From Microbacterium sp. No. 7 (GTDB lineage: Bacteria; Actinomycetota; Actinomycetes; Actinomycetales; Microbacteriaceae): 64,000 nucleotides of DNA. The stretch is taken from the NCBI RefSeq assembly GCF_001314225.1, contig NZ_CP012697.1, forward strand, positions 2,232,001 to 2,296,000, read 5' to 3'. Position numbers and translations under genes: made by a program. A model generated the notes under the pieces. That model had not been told where the DNA came from and did no database searches. It was given only the letters and a program-made list of their open reading frames with translations. Every line of letters starts with the position of its first letter. Position 1 is the stretch's first letter. Below are positions 45,201-54,542 of the stretch, in pieces.

Positions 45201-46400
45201 GATCGTGCCCGTGCCCGCCTCGGCGCGGATCGTTCCGGGCTCGAGCCCCCAGATCGCCTCCGTGAACGCGCGGTCGTCCGCGCTGAACACGGCGCGCTGG
45301 CCGGGCAGTCCCGGGCCCATGTAGCCCATCTCGCGCCCGCCCATCGCGTTCGGCTGACCGGTGAGCGAGAAGGGCCCGCTGCCCGGCCGGCAGATCGCGC
45401 CGGTGGCGAGATGCAGGTTGCAGATCGCGTTCGTGCTCCAGGTGCCGTGCGTCGACTGGTTGAGGCCCATCGTCCACAGCGTCATCCACTCGCCGGCCTC
45501 GCCGATCCAGCGCGCGGCGGTGCGGATGTCGTCCTCGTCGAGGCCGGTGAGCGCGGCGACGCGCGCGGGCGGATGGTCCGCGAGGAACGCGGGCATCGCA
45601 TCCCAGCCCTCTGTGTGCGCCGCGATGAAGGCCGCGTCGATGTCGCCGTTCTCGACGAGGAGGTGCAGCAGCCCGTTCAGCAGCGCCAGGTCGGTTCCCG
45701 GCGCGATCGGCAGGTAGAGGTCGGCGCGGTCGGCGGTCGCCGTGCGCCGAGGATCGACGACGATGAGTCGCGCGCCCTGCTTCAGCCGGTCGGCCATGCG
45801 CAGGAACAGGATCGGATGGCAGTCGGCCATGTTCGATCCGATGACGAAGAACAGGTCGGCCCGGTCGAGGTCCTCGTACGATCCGGGCGGCCCGTCGGCG
45901 CCGAGCGACTGCTTGTACCCCGCGCCCGCCGACGCCATGCAGAGCCGCGAGTTCGACTCGATGTGCAGACCGCGCAGGTACCCCTTGACGAGCTTGTTCG
46001 AGAGGTACTGCGCCTCCATCGACATCTGGCCCGACACGTAGACGGCGACCGCGTCGGGTCCGTGCGCGTCGACGATCGCGCGCAGTCGCGCGCCGGCCTG
46101 CGCGACGGCGTCGTCCCAGGGCGTCGGCGCGGGCTCGCCGCCGCGCTCGGCGCGCACCAGCGCGGTCGCCATGCGCCCGGGGGCGCGCATGAGCTCGGCG
46201 TGCGTCGCGCCCTTCGTGCACAGCCGTCCCGCGTTCGTCGGGTGCTGCTTGTCGCCGACCGTCCTGGCGACGACGCGGCGGTCCCCCTCGACGGTCGCCG
46301 TGACGGCGATGCCGCAGCCGACGCCGCAGTAGGAGCAGACGGTGCGCGTCGTCGCCGACGCGGATGCCGCCGGCGGTGAGGACGTCGCGGGTGCTGCCAC
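42285..46400 (-). CDS. Assimilatory nitrate reductase fused to a diflavin reductase
   Basis: 1371 residues. The N-terminal 700 are a NasA/NarB-type bis-MGD molybdoenzyme: [4Fe-4S] ligands in [10 protein letters not shown] and LCTKG, the [16 protein letters not shown] active-site region, and the molybdopterin-dinucleotide domain ([20 protein letters not shown]). A flavodoxin domain follows at about 835-975 ([15 protein letters not shown]). A CysJ/CYPOR-type FAD domain ([10 protein letters not shown] near 1160) and an NAD(P)H domain ([13 protein letters not shown] near 1232, [10 protein letters not shown]) complete it. One chain can thus take electrons from NAD(P)H to nitrate. GTG 46400 directly abuts GGAGG within a 17-bp palindrome. 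Confidence 0.93.
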   Translation of the reverse strand: MAAPATSSPPAASASATTRTVCSYCGVGCGIAVTATVEGDRRVVARTVGDKQHPTNAGRLCTKGATHAELMRAPGRMATALVRAERGGEPAPTPWDDAVAQAGARLRAIVDAHGPDAVAVYVSGQMSMEAQYLSNKLVKGYLRGLHIESNSRLCMASAGAGYKQSLGADGPPGSYEDLDRADLFFVIGSNMADCHPILFLRMADRLKQGARLIVVDPRRTATADRADLYLPIAPGTDLALLNGLLHLLVENGDIDAAFIAAHTEGWDAMPAFLADHPPARVAALTGLDEDDIRTAARWIGEAGEWMTLWTMGLNQSTHGTWSTNAICNLHLATGAICRPGSGPFSLTGQPNAMGGREMGYMGPGLPGQRAVFSADDRAFTEAIWGLEPGTIRAEAGTGTIDMYRRMAEGSIKAAWIICTNPVASVANRSRVIAALQAAELVVVQDVYADTATNAYADILLPATLWVESDGVTVNSDRTLTLVQRASDPPGDAQPDWLTICRVAQAMGYREGFAFSSSEEVFDEIRRFWNPQTGWDVRGVTYDRLREGPVQWPCPPGDAEGRHPIRYLNDGVSQTPHADADGTTPRLAFATPSRKAQFFARPHIDPAEMPDDDFPWVLNTGRLQHQWHTMTKTGRVEKLTRLTGDPFVEVHPADAEAQGIGEGDLVEVASRRGRFVVRAVVTDRVRPGNLFAPFHWNDEHGTDLAVNAVTSDAVDELSLQPEFKYAAVSLHRVGPAAGAGSAKEDAAPSGPGIRAVLAAGGVQTMQTAPPLSEQERAYVSAFVSALELAPPAPGTAPVVPVSAPLGPSQRAWFDGLLAGTYARAALGAVPDQPGDDAARGDEVVVLWGSQTGNAEEAAAQAAATLEARGLRPRLVSMGEARAAELAGAERLLVITSTFGDGGPPDNGSDLWGELSADGAPDLSGLRYSVLALGDSSYDDFCGHGRSVDERLAALGAVRLHDRADCEPDFEDAAAAWLDGVVRALSPEAGAAPAAPSAPATRKLFTRANPITAPLVTNTLLSGAGSQKEVRQFGFDLTDTGASYEAGDALGVVCVNGDAVVAEWIEATGCAPRTVVEVDGQEHTFAHALRTRLDVARVTPELLALVAERSGDGRLATLLRRENAERLEQFLWCMQAIDVLHEFPARATAEEWVGVLRRLQPRQYSISSSPKTDPDEVQLTVSVVRYRTERDRARGGVCSTFLADNAAMAPLFLQRSPHFRPPADGAADMIMIGPGTGVAPFRGFLHDRRADGHTGRNWLFFGEQHEATDFYYRDELLAMRDDGFLTRLDLAFSRDQRQKLYVQDRMLEHGAQLWRWLDAGAHVYVCGDAARMARDVDAALLDIIRRHGGLSEDAAAEYRKQLSAAGRYGRDVY

Positions 46401-46417
46401 CCTCCGATCATCGGAGG
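46401..46417. promoter_or_regulatory. 17-bp palindrome abutting the nitrate reductase start
   Basis: CCTCCGAT-C-ATCGGAGG is a perfect palindrome whose GGAGG half is the ribosome-binding sequence immediately before the GTG. It could be a repressor operator or an mRNA hairpin hiding the start; either is inference. Confidence 0.45.
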
Positions 46418-46509
46418 TGCGCGTTCCGCGGCCTTTCCGGCGGGGTTACCCGCAGGTCACATCATCCTCAAACGACCGATCGGCCGCTGTGAGGTCGGGC
46501 TCCGGCGCC

Positions 46510-47109
46510 TCAGGACGCCGCGGGCTCGTCGCCCCCGGCGGGCGCGGCCTCGGGCTCATCGGCCGGCAGGTCCTCGAACAGGCCGGCGGGCGGCGTGACG
46601 ACGACACGGCCGCCGGCCACGTCGACCTCGGGGACGATCGCCTTGACGAACGGCACGAGCACCTCGCGGTCGTCGCCCGTGCGGACGATGAGCAGGTCCT
46701 GGGCGGGCAGGTGGTCGACGCGCACGACGCGCCCCACGACCTCGCCCTCGCGGACGACCTCCAGGCCCGTGAGCTGGTTGTCGTACCAGGCGTCGTCCTC
46801 GTCGGGCTCCGCCACGTCCTGGTCGATCCACAGGATGGCGCGCACGATCGACTCCGCCGCGGTGCGGTCGTCGATGCCCTCGAGGAAGACGACGGCGTGG
46901 GAGTTCATCCACTTGAACTCGCGCACCGTCACCGTCTTGCCGTGCCACGGCGACGACTCGGGCACCTGCAGCGTGAACACCGCCCCGGGCACGAACCGGC
47001 CGTCGGGATCGTCGGTGTAGAGCTCGAGCTTGAGCGCGCCCTTCAGACCGTGCGCCTTCACGAGACGGCCCACGCGCAGCTGCGTACGAGCCGGTCTGGA
47101 TGCCGTCAT
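46510..47109 (-). CDS. rimM: 16S rRNA processing protein RimM
   Basis: 199 residues. 30S maturation factor binding S19: RVGRLVKAHGLKGALKLELY in the RimM N-domain, VREFKWMNSHAVVFLEGIDD, then the PRC-barrel with YDNQLTGLEVV and FVKAIVPEVDVAGGRVVV. ATG 47109 lies one base after the khpA stop; ATG 47118 is possible and would overlap it. Confidence 0.95.
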   Translation of the reverse strand: MTASRPARTQLRVGRLVKAHGLKGALKLELYTDDPDGRFVPGAVFTLQVPESSPWHGKTVTVREFKWMNSHAVVFLEGIDDRTAAESIVRAILWIDQDVAEPDEDDAWYDNQLTGLEVVREGEVVGRVVRVDHLPAQDLLIVRTGDDREVLVPFVKAIVPEVDVAGGRVVVTPPAGLFEDLPADEPEAAPAGGDEPAAS

Positions 47110-47110
47110 C

Positions 47111-47341
47111 TCAGTCATCCGCGACATCGACGCGCACCCGCTGACCGTCGGCCAGGGCGGACACCACCGTGCGCAGGGCTTTCGCCGTGCGGCCGCCGCG
47201 CCCGATCACCCGGCCCCGGTCGTCGGGGTGCACGCGCACCTCGAGCACTTCGCCGCGGGGCGACGAGGAGGAACGGATGACGACGTCGTCGGGGTGATCG
47301 ACGATCCCCTTGACGACGTGTTCGAGCGCGGCGGTCAGCAA
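47111..47341 (-). CDS. khpA: KH-domain RNA-binding protein KhpA
   Basis: 76 residues. A single KH domain with the GRGG loop (GRVIGRGGRTAKALRTVV). Begins LLTAALEHVVKGIVDHPDDV, the family's N-terminus, with a TTG start at 47341 four bases after the rpsP stop. Binds RNA, usually with KhpB/EloR. The position rpsP-khpA-rimM is standard. Confidence 0.93.
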   Translation of the reverse strand: MLTAALEHVVKGIVDHPDDVVIRSSSSPRGEVLEVRVHPDDRGRVIGRGGRTAKALRTVVSALADGQRVRVDVADD

Positions 47342-47345
47342 CGGA

Positions 47346-47762
47346 TTACTCGGCGTCGGCCGCGGCCTCGTCGGCAGCGGGCTCTTCGGCGACCGGCTCT
47401 TCGGCCTTCTTCTCGGCCTTGGGCCTGATGACCGACTTCTTCGACGCGTCGACGGCGAACTCGGCGCGGCCCTCGGCGACCTGCACCGTCGAGACGGCGT
47501 TCTTGTCGCCCTTGAACTTGCCCCAGTCGCCCGTGAGCTTGAGGATCGCGGTGACCTGCTCGGTGGGCTGGGCGCCGACCGACAGCCAGTACTGCGCACG
47601 CGCCGAGTCGACCTCGATGAACGAGGGGTTCTCGGTGGGGTGGTACTTGCCGATCTCCTCGATCACGCGGCCGTCGCGCTTGGTGCGCGAGTCGGCGACG
47701 ACGATGCGGTAGTAGGGCGCCCGGATCTTGCCCAGGCGCTTGAGACGAATCTTGACAGCCAC
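47346..47762 (-). CDS. rpsP: 30S ribosomal protein S16
   Basis: 138 residues from GTG 47762 with CAGGAG upstream: [40 protein letters not shown], then an Ala/Glu-rich acidic tail of about 45 residues as seen in actinobacterial S16. First gene of the rpsP-khpA-rimM unit. Confidence 0.98.
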   Translation of the reverse strand: MAVKIRLKRLGKIRAPYYRIVVADSRTKRDGRVIEEIGKYHPTENPSFIEVDSARAQYWLSVGAQPTEQVTAILKLTGDWGKFKGDKNAVSTVQVAEGRAEFAVDASKKSVIRPKAEKKAEEPVAEEPAADEAAADAE

Positions 47763-47948
47763 GATTCTCCTGAATGGTGTGTGTAAGCGAACGAACGTCG
47801 CCTGGAGCGTGGGGTGCACACCCGGCGGAAGCTCAATGGTCGGACCGACGAACCGGATAGAGGGTCGGGTACGTGATCCAGCGTTCTATTTTGCCAGATC
47901 GTGACGCATGCTGCGAACCCGACCGGACCGGCGTGTCAGACTGTGCCG

Positions 47949-49112
47949 GTGACGATCACTTTCGCCTCCTCCGAGCGCTCGACCGTGGGCATCGAGTGGG
48001 AGCTCATGCTCGCCGATCGCGACACCGGCGACCTCGTTCCCCGCGCCCCCGAGTTCCTGCCGGCGCTGAAGGAGGCGACGGCGCTGGAGCGCTACACGAT
48101 CACGGGCGAGCTGCTCACGAACACGATCGAGGTCACGAGCGGCGTCGGCGACACGGTCGCCGCCGCGGTCGACGACATCGCCGACGCGATCGCCTCCGTG
48201 CGCACGGTGACCAACCCGCTCGAGATCGAGCTGCTGTGCGCGGGAAGCCATCCCTTCGCGCAGTGGTACCGCCAGCAGGTGACCGACAAGACCCGCTATC
48301 ACAAGCTCATCGAGCGCACCCAGTGGTGGGGGCGCAACATGATGATCTGGGGCATCCACGTGCACGTCGGCGTCGAGGACGTGAACAAGGTCTTCCCGCT
48401 GATCGGCGCGCTCTCGGTCTATCTTCCGCACCTGCAGGCGCTGTCGGCGTCCAGCCCGTTCTGGGCGGGCGAGCGCACGGGCTACGCGTCGAACCGCTCG
48501 CTCGTCTTCCAGCAGCTGCCGACCGCGGGACTGCCGTGGCCGCTCACCGACTGGTCGCAGTTCGAGGGCTACCTCGACGACATGGTGCGCACGGGCGTGA
48601 TGGAGGACGCGACCGAGGTGCGCTGGGACATCCGCCCCGCGCCGCGCTGGGGCACGATCGAGGTGCGCGCGTGCGACGGCATGTCGACCCTCCCCGAGCT
48701 GGCCGCCGTCGCCGCGCTCGTGCAGGTGCTCACCGAGCACTTCTCGCGCGAGCTCGACGAGGGGCGCCCGGTGCCGAGCATCCCGCCCTGGTTCGTGCGC
48801 GAGAACAAGTGGCGTGCGGCCCGCTACGGGCTCGACGCGCGCGTCATCGTGGACGCCGCCGGCACGCAGCGCCCCGTCGTGGATCATCTGCTCGAGACGA
48901 TCGAGCAGATCGCGCCGATCGCCGAGGAGCTGCACTGCGCCCGCGAGTTCGCGGGCCTGCGCACGATCGTCGCGCAGGGCGCGAGCTACGCCCGCCAGGT
49001 GCTCGTGGCCGAGGCCGCGCAGGGCGACCTGCACGAGGTCGTGCGGCACCTCATCCGCGAGTTCCGCGCCGGCCCCACGCTGCGCGAGCACCTCGCGAGC
49101 CTGGGGCACTGA
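47949..49112 (+). CDS. YbdK-type glutamate-cysteine ligase-like carboxylate-amine ligase
   Basis: 387 residues, family length. Motifs: GIEWELMLADRDTG, TGELLTNTIEVTSG, WWGRNMMIWGIHVHVGVED and RWDIRPAPRWGTIEVRACD. Members form peptide bonds between a carboxylate and an amine using ATP; the true substrate is mostly unknown. GTG 47949 chosen; no ribosome site is visible, so leaderless translation is possible. Divergent from rpsP and convergent with ffh. Confidence 0.9.
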   Translation: MTITFASSERSTVGIEWELMLADRDTGDLVPRAPEFLPALKEATALERYTITGELLTNTIEVTSGVGDTVAAAVDDIADAIASVRTVTNPLEIELLCAGSHPFAQWYRQQVTDKTRYHKLIERTQWWGRNMMIWGIHVHVGVEDVNKVFPLIGALSVYLPHLQALSASSPFWAGERTGYASNRSLVFQQLPTAGLPWPLTDWSQFEGYLDDMVRTGVMEDATEVRWDIRPAPRWGTIEVRACDGMSTLPELAAVAALVQVLTEHFSRELDEGRPVPSIPPWFVRENKWRAARYGLDARVIVDAAGTQRPVVDHLLETIEQIAPIAEELHCAREFAGLRTIVAQGASYARQVLVAEAAQGDLHEVVRHLIREFRAGPTLREHLASLGH

Positions 49113-49158
49113 CCCGGCGCGACGGACGCGGCCCCGGACCGGCGCTCGCCGGGCGGGC

Positions 49159-50715
49159 TCAGCCCTTGCCGAAGAGCTTCTGGATCTCGGCGAGATCGGC
49201 CTCGCTCGGCTGCGCCGACGCCCCGCCGAGCCCGAAGCCCGAGCCGGTCGGCGCCGACGCGGCGGCCGCCGCGATGCCCGCGTTCTCGGCCGCGCGCTTC
49301 GCGGGGTTGCCCGAGCGCGAGCCCGACTGCTTCGCCTTCTTGTTGCCCCGCTTGGCCGACGCGCCGGGACGGCCGCCGACGGGGCCGACGCCGGGGATGT
49401 TCGGCACGCCGCCGCGCGCGACCGTCTTCATCATCTTCGCCGCCTGGTCGAAGCGCTGCACCAGCTGGTTGACGTCGGTGACGGTCATGCCCGAGCCGCG
49501 CGCGATGCGCAGGCGCCGCGAGCCGTTGAGGATCTTGGGGTTGCGCCGCTCCGCCGGGGTCATCGAGCGGATGATCGCCTCGGTGCGGTCGATCTCGCGG
49601 TCGTCGAAGTTGTCGAGCTGCTCCTTCATCTGCCCCATGCCGGGCAGCATGCTGAGCATCTTCTTCATCGAGCCCATCTTCTTCATCTGCTGAAGCTGGT
49701 CGAGGAAGTCTTCGAGGGTGAACTGCTCCTTCGCGAGCTTCTCGGCGACCTTGCGCGCCTCGTCCTCGTCGAAGGCCTGCTGGGCCTGCTCGATGAGCGT
49801 GAGGATGTCGCCGAGGTCGAGGATGCGGCTCGCCATGCGGTCGGGGTGGAACGCCTCGAGGTCGTCGAGGCCCTCGCCCGTCGAGGCGAAGATGATGGGA
49901 CGGCCGGTGACGGAGGCGACCGACAGCGCGGCGCCGCCGCGGGCGTCGCCGTCGAGCTTGGACAGCACCACGCCGGTGAAGTCGACGCCCTCGAGGAACG
50001 CCTTCGCCGTGTTCACGGCATCCTGTCCGATCATCGCGTCGATGACGAACAGCACCTCGTCAGGGTCGGTCGCACGACGGATGTCGGCGGCCTGCTGCAT
50101 GAGCTCCGCGTCGACGCCGAGGCGGCCCGCGGTGTCGATGACGACGACGTCGTGCAGGTGGCGGCGCGCGTGCTCGACGCCGTCGCGCGCGACGCGCACG
50201 GGGTCTCCGACGCCGTTGCCCGGCTCGGGCGCGTAGATCGCCGCGCCGGCCTGCTGCGCGACGACCTGCAGCTGGTTCACGGCGTTCGGGCGCTGCAGGT
50301 CGCACGCGACGAGCAGCGGCGTGTGGCCGTCCTTCTCCAGTTGCTTGGCGAGCTTGCCGGCGAACGTGGTCTTGCCCGACCCCTGCAGACCCGCGAGCAT
50401 GATGACCGTCGGCGGGTTCTTCGCGAACTGCAGGCGACGCTGCTCGCCGCCGAGGATCGCGACGAGCTCCTCGTTGACGATCTGCACGACCTGCTGGGCG
50501 GGGTTGAGCGCGCGATTGACCTCGTCGCCGAGCGCCCGCTCGCGCACCTTCGCCGTGAACTCCTTCACGACGGCCAGCGCGACGTCGGCGTCCAGCAGCG
50601 CGCGCCGGATCTCGCGCACCGTGCCGTCGACGTCGGCGGGCGTGAGCTTGCCCTTGGTGCGCAGATTGCGGAAGGTCTCGGTGAGCCGGTCGGAGAGTGT
50701 GCCGAAAGTCGCCAT
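49159..50715 (-). CDS. ffh: Signal recognition particle protein Ffh
   Basis: 518 residues. The N-domain is followed by the SRP GTPase with P-loop GLQGSGKTTFAGKLA, DTAGRLGVDAELMQQ and TKLDGDARGG-type motif SKLDGDARGGAALS. The Met-rich M domain (QQMKKMGSMKKMLSMLPGMG) binds 4.5S RNA and signal sequences. The Gly/Ala/Lys-rich C-terminal tail is an actinobacterial extension. Confidence 0.97.
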   Translation of the reverse strand: MATFGTLSDRLTETFRNLRTKGKLTPADVDGTVREIRRALLDADVALAVVKEFTAKVRERALGDEVNRALNPAQQVVQIVNEELVAILGGEQRRLQFAKNPPTVIMLAGLQGSGKTTFAGKLAKQLEKDGHTPLLVACDLQRPNAVNQLQVVAQQAGAAIYAPEPGNGVGDPVRVARDGVEHARRHLHDVVVIDTAGRLGVDAELMQQAADIRRATDPDEVLFVIDAMIGQDAVNTAKAFLEGVDFTGVVLSKLDGDARGGAALSVASVTGRPIIFASTGEGLDDLEAFHPDRMASRILDLGDILTLIEQAQQAFDEDEARKVAEKLAKEQFTLEDFLDQLQQMKKMGSMKKMLSMLPGMGQMKEQLDNFDDREIDRTEAIIRSMTPAERRNPKILNGSRRLRIARGSGMTVTDVNQLVQRFDQAAKMMKTVARGGVPNIPGVGPVGGRPGASAKRGNKKAKQSGSRSGNPAKRAAENAGIAAAAASAPTGSGFGLGGASAQPSEADLAEIQKLFGKG

Positions 50716-50780
50716 GATCCCCCGATTCTACGCGGCGACGGCGGCTCGCCGCCGATGCCGCACGACGAGCGCCGCGGACG

Positions 50781-51356
50781 TCAGCGGCGCAGGGTCGCCG
50801 CGGCGGCGTCCAGCGCCTCGTGCAGCACGGACGACAGCGGCGTGCGCCCGGCGCCGGCGCGCGCCCACGCCACGATCGCGGCGAGCACCGCGCCGCCGTG
50901 CGCGGCGCCCGCGACGTCGGCGCGGAGCACGTTCACGCCCGCGCGGCGCAGCCGCGCCGCGACCGCTGCCGCGACCCGCACGCTGCGCACGGCGGCCTCG
51001 CGCTGCAGCTCATCGCCCAGGCCCATGGCCTCGGCGTTGACGAGCGCAAGCGCGAGGCTGTCGGGAGCGAAGTCCTCGCCGAGCGTGTCGAGCGCCGCGC
51101 GCACGGCGTCGGCGGCATCCGCGCCGTCGTCGGCCTCGAGCCGCGCGCGCAGCGCCGCGATGCGCTCGTCGAGGCCCGCCCACAGCACGTCGGCCTTCGA
51201 GGAGAAGTAGTTGAAGAAGCTCGAGCGGCTCACGCCGGCGCGCTGCGTGATGTCCGCGACGGTCGTCTGCTCGTAGCCCTGCTCGAGGAACAGCTCGCAG
51301 GCCGCCTCGGCGAGCGTCTCGCGCGACGACGCGCGCGGCCGGCCGGTGCTGCTCAT
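50781..51356 (-). CDS. TetR-family transcriptional regulator
   Basis: 191 residues from ATG 51356. The N-terminal HTH is complete: ETLAEAACELFLEQGYEQTT, VADITQRAGVSRSSFFNYFS. The ligand domain is Ala-rich and unspecific. It is divergent from lipB, and a TTGGAC-GCA-GTCCAA dyad lies 135 bp upstream, a plausible site for autoregulation. Ligand unknown. Confidence 0.9.
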   Translation of the reverse strand: MSSTGRPRASSRETLAEAACELFLEQGYEQTTVADITQRAGVSRSSFFNYFSSKADVLWAGLDERIAALRARLEADDGADAADAVRAALDTLGEDFAPDSLALALVNAEAMGLGDELQREAAVRSVRVAAAVAARLRRAGVNVLRADVAGAAHGGAVLAAIVAWARAGAGRTPLSSVLHEALDAAAATLRR

Positions 51357-51490
51357 GACGCCAGCGTACCCAGCGCGGCTGTGCACGACTCAGGAGAACC
51401 GGATGCCAGGGCCGGCATCCGCCCGGTCGCGCGCGACTCTTCCTGAGAACTGCACGCGGTGTGTGACGCCGGCGACCATTCGGCGTATTG

Positions 51491-51505
51491 TTGGACGCAG
51501 TCCAA
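51491..51505. promoter_or_regulatory. TetR-type operator dyad between tetR and lipB
   Basis: TTGGAC-GCA-GTCCAA, a perfect 15-bp dyad with a 3-bp centre in an otherwise AT-richer patch (GTATTG before, AATGCC after). Such dyads are typical TetR sites. It is 56 bp upstream of the lipB start. Confidence 0.6.
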
Positions 51506-51560
51506 AATGCCGTCGCGGGCGAGACCGCAGACAAGACGATCCCGCAGACAAGGAGATCCC

Positions 51561-52208
51561 GTGCTCGATGTGCAGACGGTCGGCCTCGCGCCGCACTATG
51601 TCCCCTATCACGACGCCTGGGCGCTGCAGCGCGAGGTGCACGCCGGCGTCGTCGCCGGCACCCGGCCCGACACGCTGCTGCTCGTCGAGCACGAGCCCGT
51701 CTACACCGCGGGCGCCCGCACGCTGCAGCGCGAGCACCCCGACGACGGCACTCCTGTCGTGAAGGTGGACCGTGGCGGCAAGATCACGTGGCACGGCCCC
51801 GGTCAGCTGGTCGGCTATCCGATCGTGCGCCTCCCCGAGCCCCTCGACGTCGTGGCGCACGTGCGCCACCTCGAGGAGGTGCTCATCGGCGTGCTCGGCG
51901 CGTACGGCGTCGACGGCTACCGCGTCGAGGGCCGCAGCGGCGTCTGGGTGCGGCGGCCGCTCTCGGAGGACAAGATCGCCGCGATCGGCGTGCGCGTGCA
52001 GCGCGGCGTCACGATGCACGGCTTCGCGCTCAACTGCGACAACGCGCTCGCGCCGTTCTCGCACATCGTGCCGTGCGGCATCTCGGATGCCGGGGTCACG
52101 ACGCTGAGCGAGGTGATCGGCGCGCACGTCTCCCCCGCCGAGGTCGCCGACGCCGTCGCCGACGCGTTCCGCGCCGCCCGCCGCGTCGCCGAGGAGGTCG
52201 CGGCATGA
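51561..52208 (+). CDS. lipB: Octanoyl-ACP:protein N-octanoyltransferase LipB
   Basis: 215 residues from GTG 51561 with AAGGAG upstream. Moves octanoate from ACP to lipoyl domains. Key motifs: [40 protein letters not shown] (catalytic Lys) and the catalytic Cys in HIVPCGISD. It overlaps lipA by 4 bp. Confidence 0.96.
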   Translation: MLDVQTVGLAPHYVPYHDAWALQREVHAGVVAGTRPDTLLLVEHEPVYTAGARTLQREHPDDGTPVVKVDRGGKITWHGPGQLVGYPIVRLPEPLDVVAHVRHLEEVLIGVLGAYGVDGYRVEGRSGVWVRRPLSEDKIAAIGVRVQRGVTMHGFALNCDNALAPFSHIVPCGISDAGVTTLSEVIGAHVSPAEVADAVADAFRAARRVAEEVAA

Positions 52209-53236
52209 GCGCCTGCGGAGCGGGCGACGCATCGCAGAGCACACCGGGAACGGCGCCGGGCGGGCGCAAGCTGCTGCGCCTCGAGGTGCGCAACGCCCAG
52301 ACGCCGATCGAGCGCAAGCCCGAGTGGATCAAGACCAAGGCACGCCTCGGACCCGAGTACAAGGCGCTGCAGACCCTCGTGAAGACCGAGGAGCTGCACA
52401 CCGTCTGCCAGGAGGCCGGCTGCCCCAACATCTACGAGTGCTGGGAGGACCGCGAGGCGACGTTCCTCATCGGCGGCTCGCAGTGCACGCGTCGCTGCGA
52501 CTTCTGCCAGATCGACACGGGAAAGCCCGCCGACTACGACATCGACGAGCCGCGACGCGTGGCCGAGAGCGTGCAGCGGATGCAGCTGCGCTACGCGACG
52601 GTCACGTGCGTCGCCCGCGACGACCTGCCCGACGGCGGATCGTGGCTCAACGCCGAGACGGTGCGGAAGATCCACGAGCTGAACCCGAACACGGGCGTCG
52701 AGCTGCTCGCGACCGACTTCAACGGCGAGCCGGCGCTGCTGGGCGAGGTGTTCGACGCGCGACCCGAGGTGTTCGCGCACAACGTCGAGACGGTGCCCCG
52801 CATCTTCAAGCGCATCCGTCCCGCGTTCCGCTACGAGCGCTCCCTCGACGTCATCTCCCAGGCGCGGGATGCCGGTCTCATCACCAAGTCGAACCTCATC
52901 CTCGGCATGGGCGAGGAGCCCGAGGAGGTCGTGCAGGCGCTCGGCGACCTGCGCGGCGCCGGCTGCGACATCGTCACGATCACGCAGTACCTGCGCCCGA
53001 CGCCGCGGCACCTGCCCGTGGCGCGGTGGGTCAAGCCCGCGGAGTTCGTGGAGTTCAAGGAGGAGGCCGAGCGCATCGGCTTCCTCGGGGTCCTGGCCGG
53101 TCCCCTCGTGCGGTCGTCGTACCGCGCGGGGCGCCTGTGGGCGCAGTCGATGCTCTCCAAGGGGCGCGAGGTGCCCCCGGCGCTCGCGCACCTCGCGGAG
53201 GACGCGCAGCGCGAGGGCTTCCTGCAGGCGGTGTGA
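52205..53236 (+). CDS. lipA: Lipoyl synthase LipA
   Basis: 343 residues. Radical-SAM enzyme inserting two sulfurs in the octanoyl chain. The auxiliary cluster ligands are in [13 protein letters not shown] and the SAM cluster is CTRRCDFC; the C-terminal [10 protein letters not shown] carries the conserved RSSY serine. ATG 52205 overlaps the lipB stop (ATGA). Confidence 0.97.
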   Translation: MSACGAGDASQSTPGTAPGGRKLLRLEVRNAQTPIERKPEWIKTKARLGPEYKALQTLVKTEELHTVCQEAGCPNIYECWEDREATFLIGGSQCTRRCDFCQIDTGKPADYDIDEPRRVAESVQRMQLRYATVTCVARDDLPDGGSWLNAETVRKIHELNPNTGVELLATDFNGEPALLGEVFDARPEVFAHNVETVPRIFKRIRPAFRYERSLDVISQARDAGLITKSNLILGMGEEPEEVVQALGDLRGAGCDIVTITQYLRPTPRHLPVARWVKPAEFVEFKEEAERIGFLGVLAGPLVRSSYRAGRLWAQSMLSKGREVPPALAHLAEDAQREGFLQAV

Positions 53237-53311
53237 CGCCGCACCGCCCGGCGGCGGCGCGCGTAACGTAGAAGCGGGAGCCGGCCACGATCCGGCCCGG
53301 AAGGAAGCCCC

Positions 53312-54013
53312 GTGCCCGCACAGAACGTCCCGTCGCCCGACGTCACGCCCGTACGCTCCGTGGCCGACCTCGAGCGCGTCTACGACGAGATCCTGGCGCC
53401 GAGCTTTCCCGTGACCGAGCTCGTCGCCCGCGACGTCTTCGTGGCCGAGGCGCGGGACGATCGTCTCGACGTCCTCGCCGCGCGCACGGACAGCGGCCTC
53501 GCGGGCGCGATCGTCGGCTCGCGTCACGGCGCGGCCGTGCTCGTCGTGTGGCTGGCGGTCGGCGGCGTCACCCGCGGCGCCGGCACGGGCTCGGCTCTCG
53601 TCGCCGCGGGGCTCTCCCGCTGGCTCGCCCGGCCCGGCGTGCAGATCGTGCTCGCGGAGATCGAGCGTCCCGACCTGTTTCCGGCGCACCCCGACCACGG
53701 CGACCCGGCGCGCCGCCTCGCGTTCTATGCGAGGCGCGGGGCGGGCGCGCTCGCGATGCCCTACTACCAGCCGCCCGTCGCGGACGGGATGCCCCGTGTG
53801 CACGGTCTGCTGCTGTCCGTGCTGGGCGCGGCGGTGTCCGCGCCGCTGCCGCGCACGCTGACCCTCGACGAGACCGCCGCCGTGCGGACGTTTCTCGTCG
53901 AGACGATGGGAGAGCACGACGACGCCGAGACGCGCGCCGTGTACGCCGCGCTCGATGACCCGGCCGGCCTGCGGCTCGTCCCGCTCGCCGACTACCCGCG
54001 CGTGCCGCGCTAG
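53312..54013 (+). CDS. GNAT-type acetyltransferase-like protein
   Basis: 233 residues from GTG with GAAGGAAG upstream. A GNAT fold is suggested by the acetyl-CoA loop VTRGAGTGSALVAAGLSRWL and RRLAFYARRGAGALAMPYYQ. The acceptor substrate is unknown. The C-terminal 60 residues are an extra helical region. It ends at the repeat cluster. Confidence 0.8.
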   Translation: MPAQNVPSPDVTPVRSVADLERVYDEILAPSFPVTELVARDVFVAEARDDRLDVLAARTDSGLAGAIVGSRHGAAVLVVWLAVGGVTRGAGTGSALVAAGLSRWLARPGVQIVLAEIERPDLFPAHPDHGDPARRLAFYARRGAGALAMPYYQPPVADGMPRVHGLLLSVLGAAVSAPLPRTLTLDETAAVRTFLVETMGEHDDAETRAVYAALDDPAGLRLVPLADYPRVPR

Positions 54014-54046
54014 GAGCCCTGGGGCCGCGGTTCAACGTCTCGGAGC

Positions 54047-54487
54047 ATGACACGGGTTTCGATCCGCCGCCTCCGGCGGCTACTCAACCAGCGGCAGCAA
54101 CAGCCCCCGACCAGCCACCCGAGCCACACTCCACACCCCGCTGATCGAGTGCCCGCGGCGCAGCCGCGGGCGTATCGAGATCCCTCCCACGGACCATGAC
54201 ACGGGTTTCGATACGCCGCCTCCGGCGGCTACTCAACCAGCGGCAACAACCGCCGCCAACCAGCCACCCGAGCCACCCCGCACCACACCCCGCTGATCGA
54301 GTGCCCGCGGCACAGCCGCGGGCGTATCGAGATCCCTCCCACGAACCATGACACGGGTTTCGATACGCCGCCTCCGGCGGCTACTCAACCAGCGGAGACG
54401 ACAGCCACCGACCAGTGGGGTGAGGCTCGCCCCAGACTCCGCTGATCGAGTGCCCGCGGCGCAGCCGTGGGCGTATCGAGATCCGTG
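54047..54487. repeat. Three tandem copies of a palindromic extragenic repeat (about 150 bp each)
   Basis: Units start at 54047, 54196 and 54348 with ATGACACGGGTTTCGATMCG. Each has a left arm with the hairpin GCCGCCTCCGGCGGC followed by TACTCAACCAGCGG, a variable 30-45-bp spacer, and a right arm CGCTGATCGAGTGCCCGCGG ending GGGCGTATCGAGATCC. The right arm is an imperfect inverse of the left. The 529-bp gap between the convergent GNAT and yebC genes holds nothing else recognisable. Confidence 0.88.
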
Positions 54488-54542
54488 TCGTCGACCGCTG
54501 CACCGAGCATCGATGCGTCCGCCCGCGACCGGCAGGGCGGGT

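Noticed and set aside
42279..46379. Very long rightward open frame opposite the nitrate reductase
   Set aside because: It is the complement of a strongly conserved gene in high-GC DNA and has no recognisable domain.
54047..54487. CRISPR array
   Set aside because: Units are about 150 bp with internal hairpins, only three copies, and no cas genes nearby.
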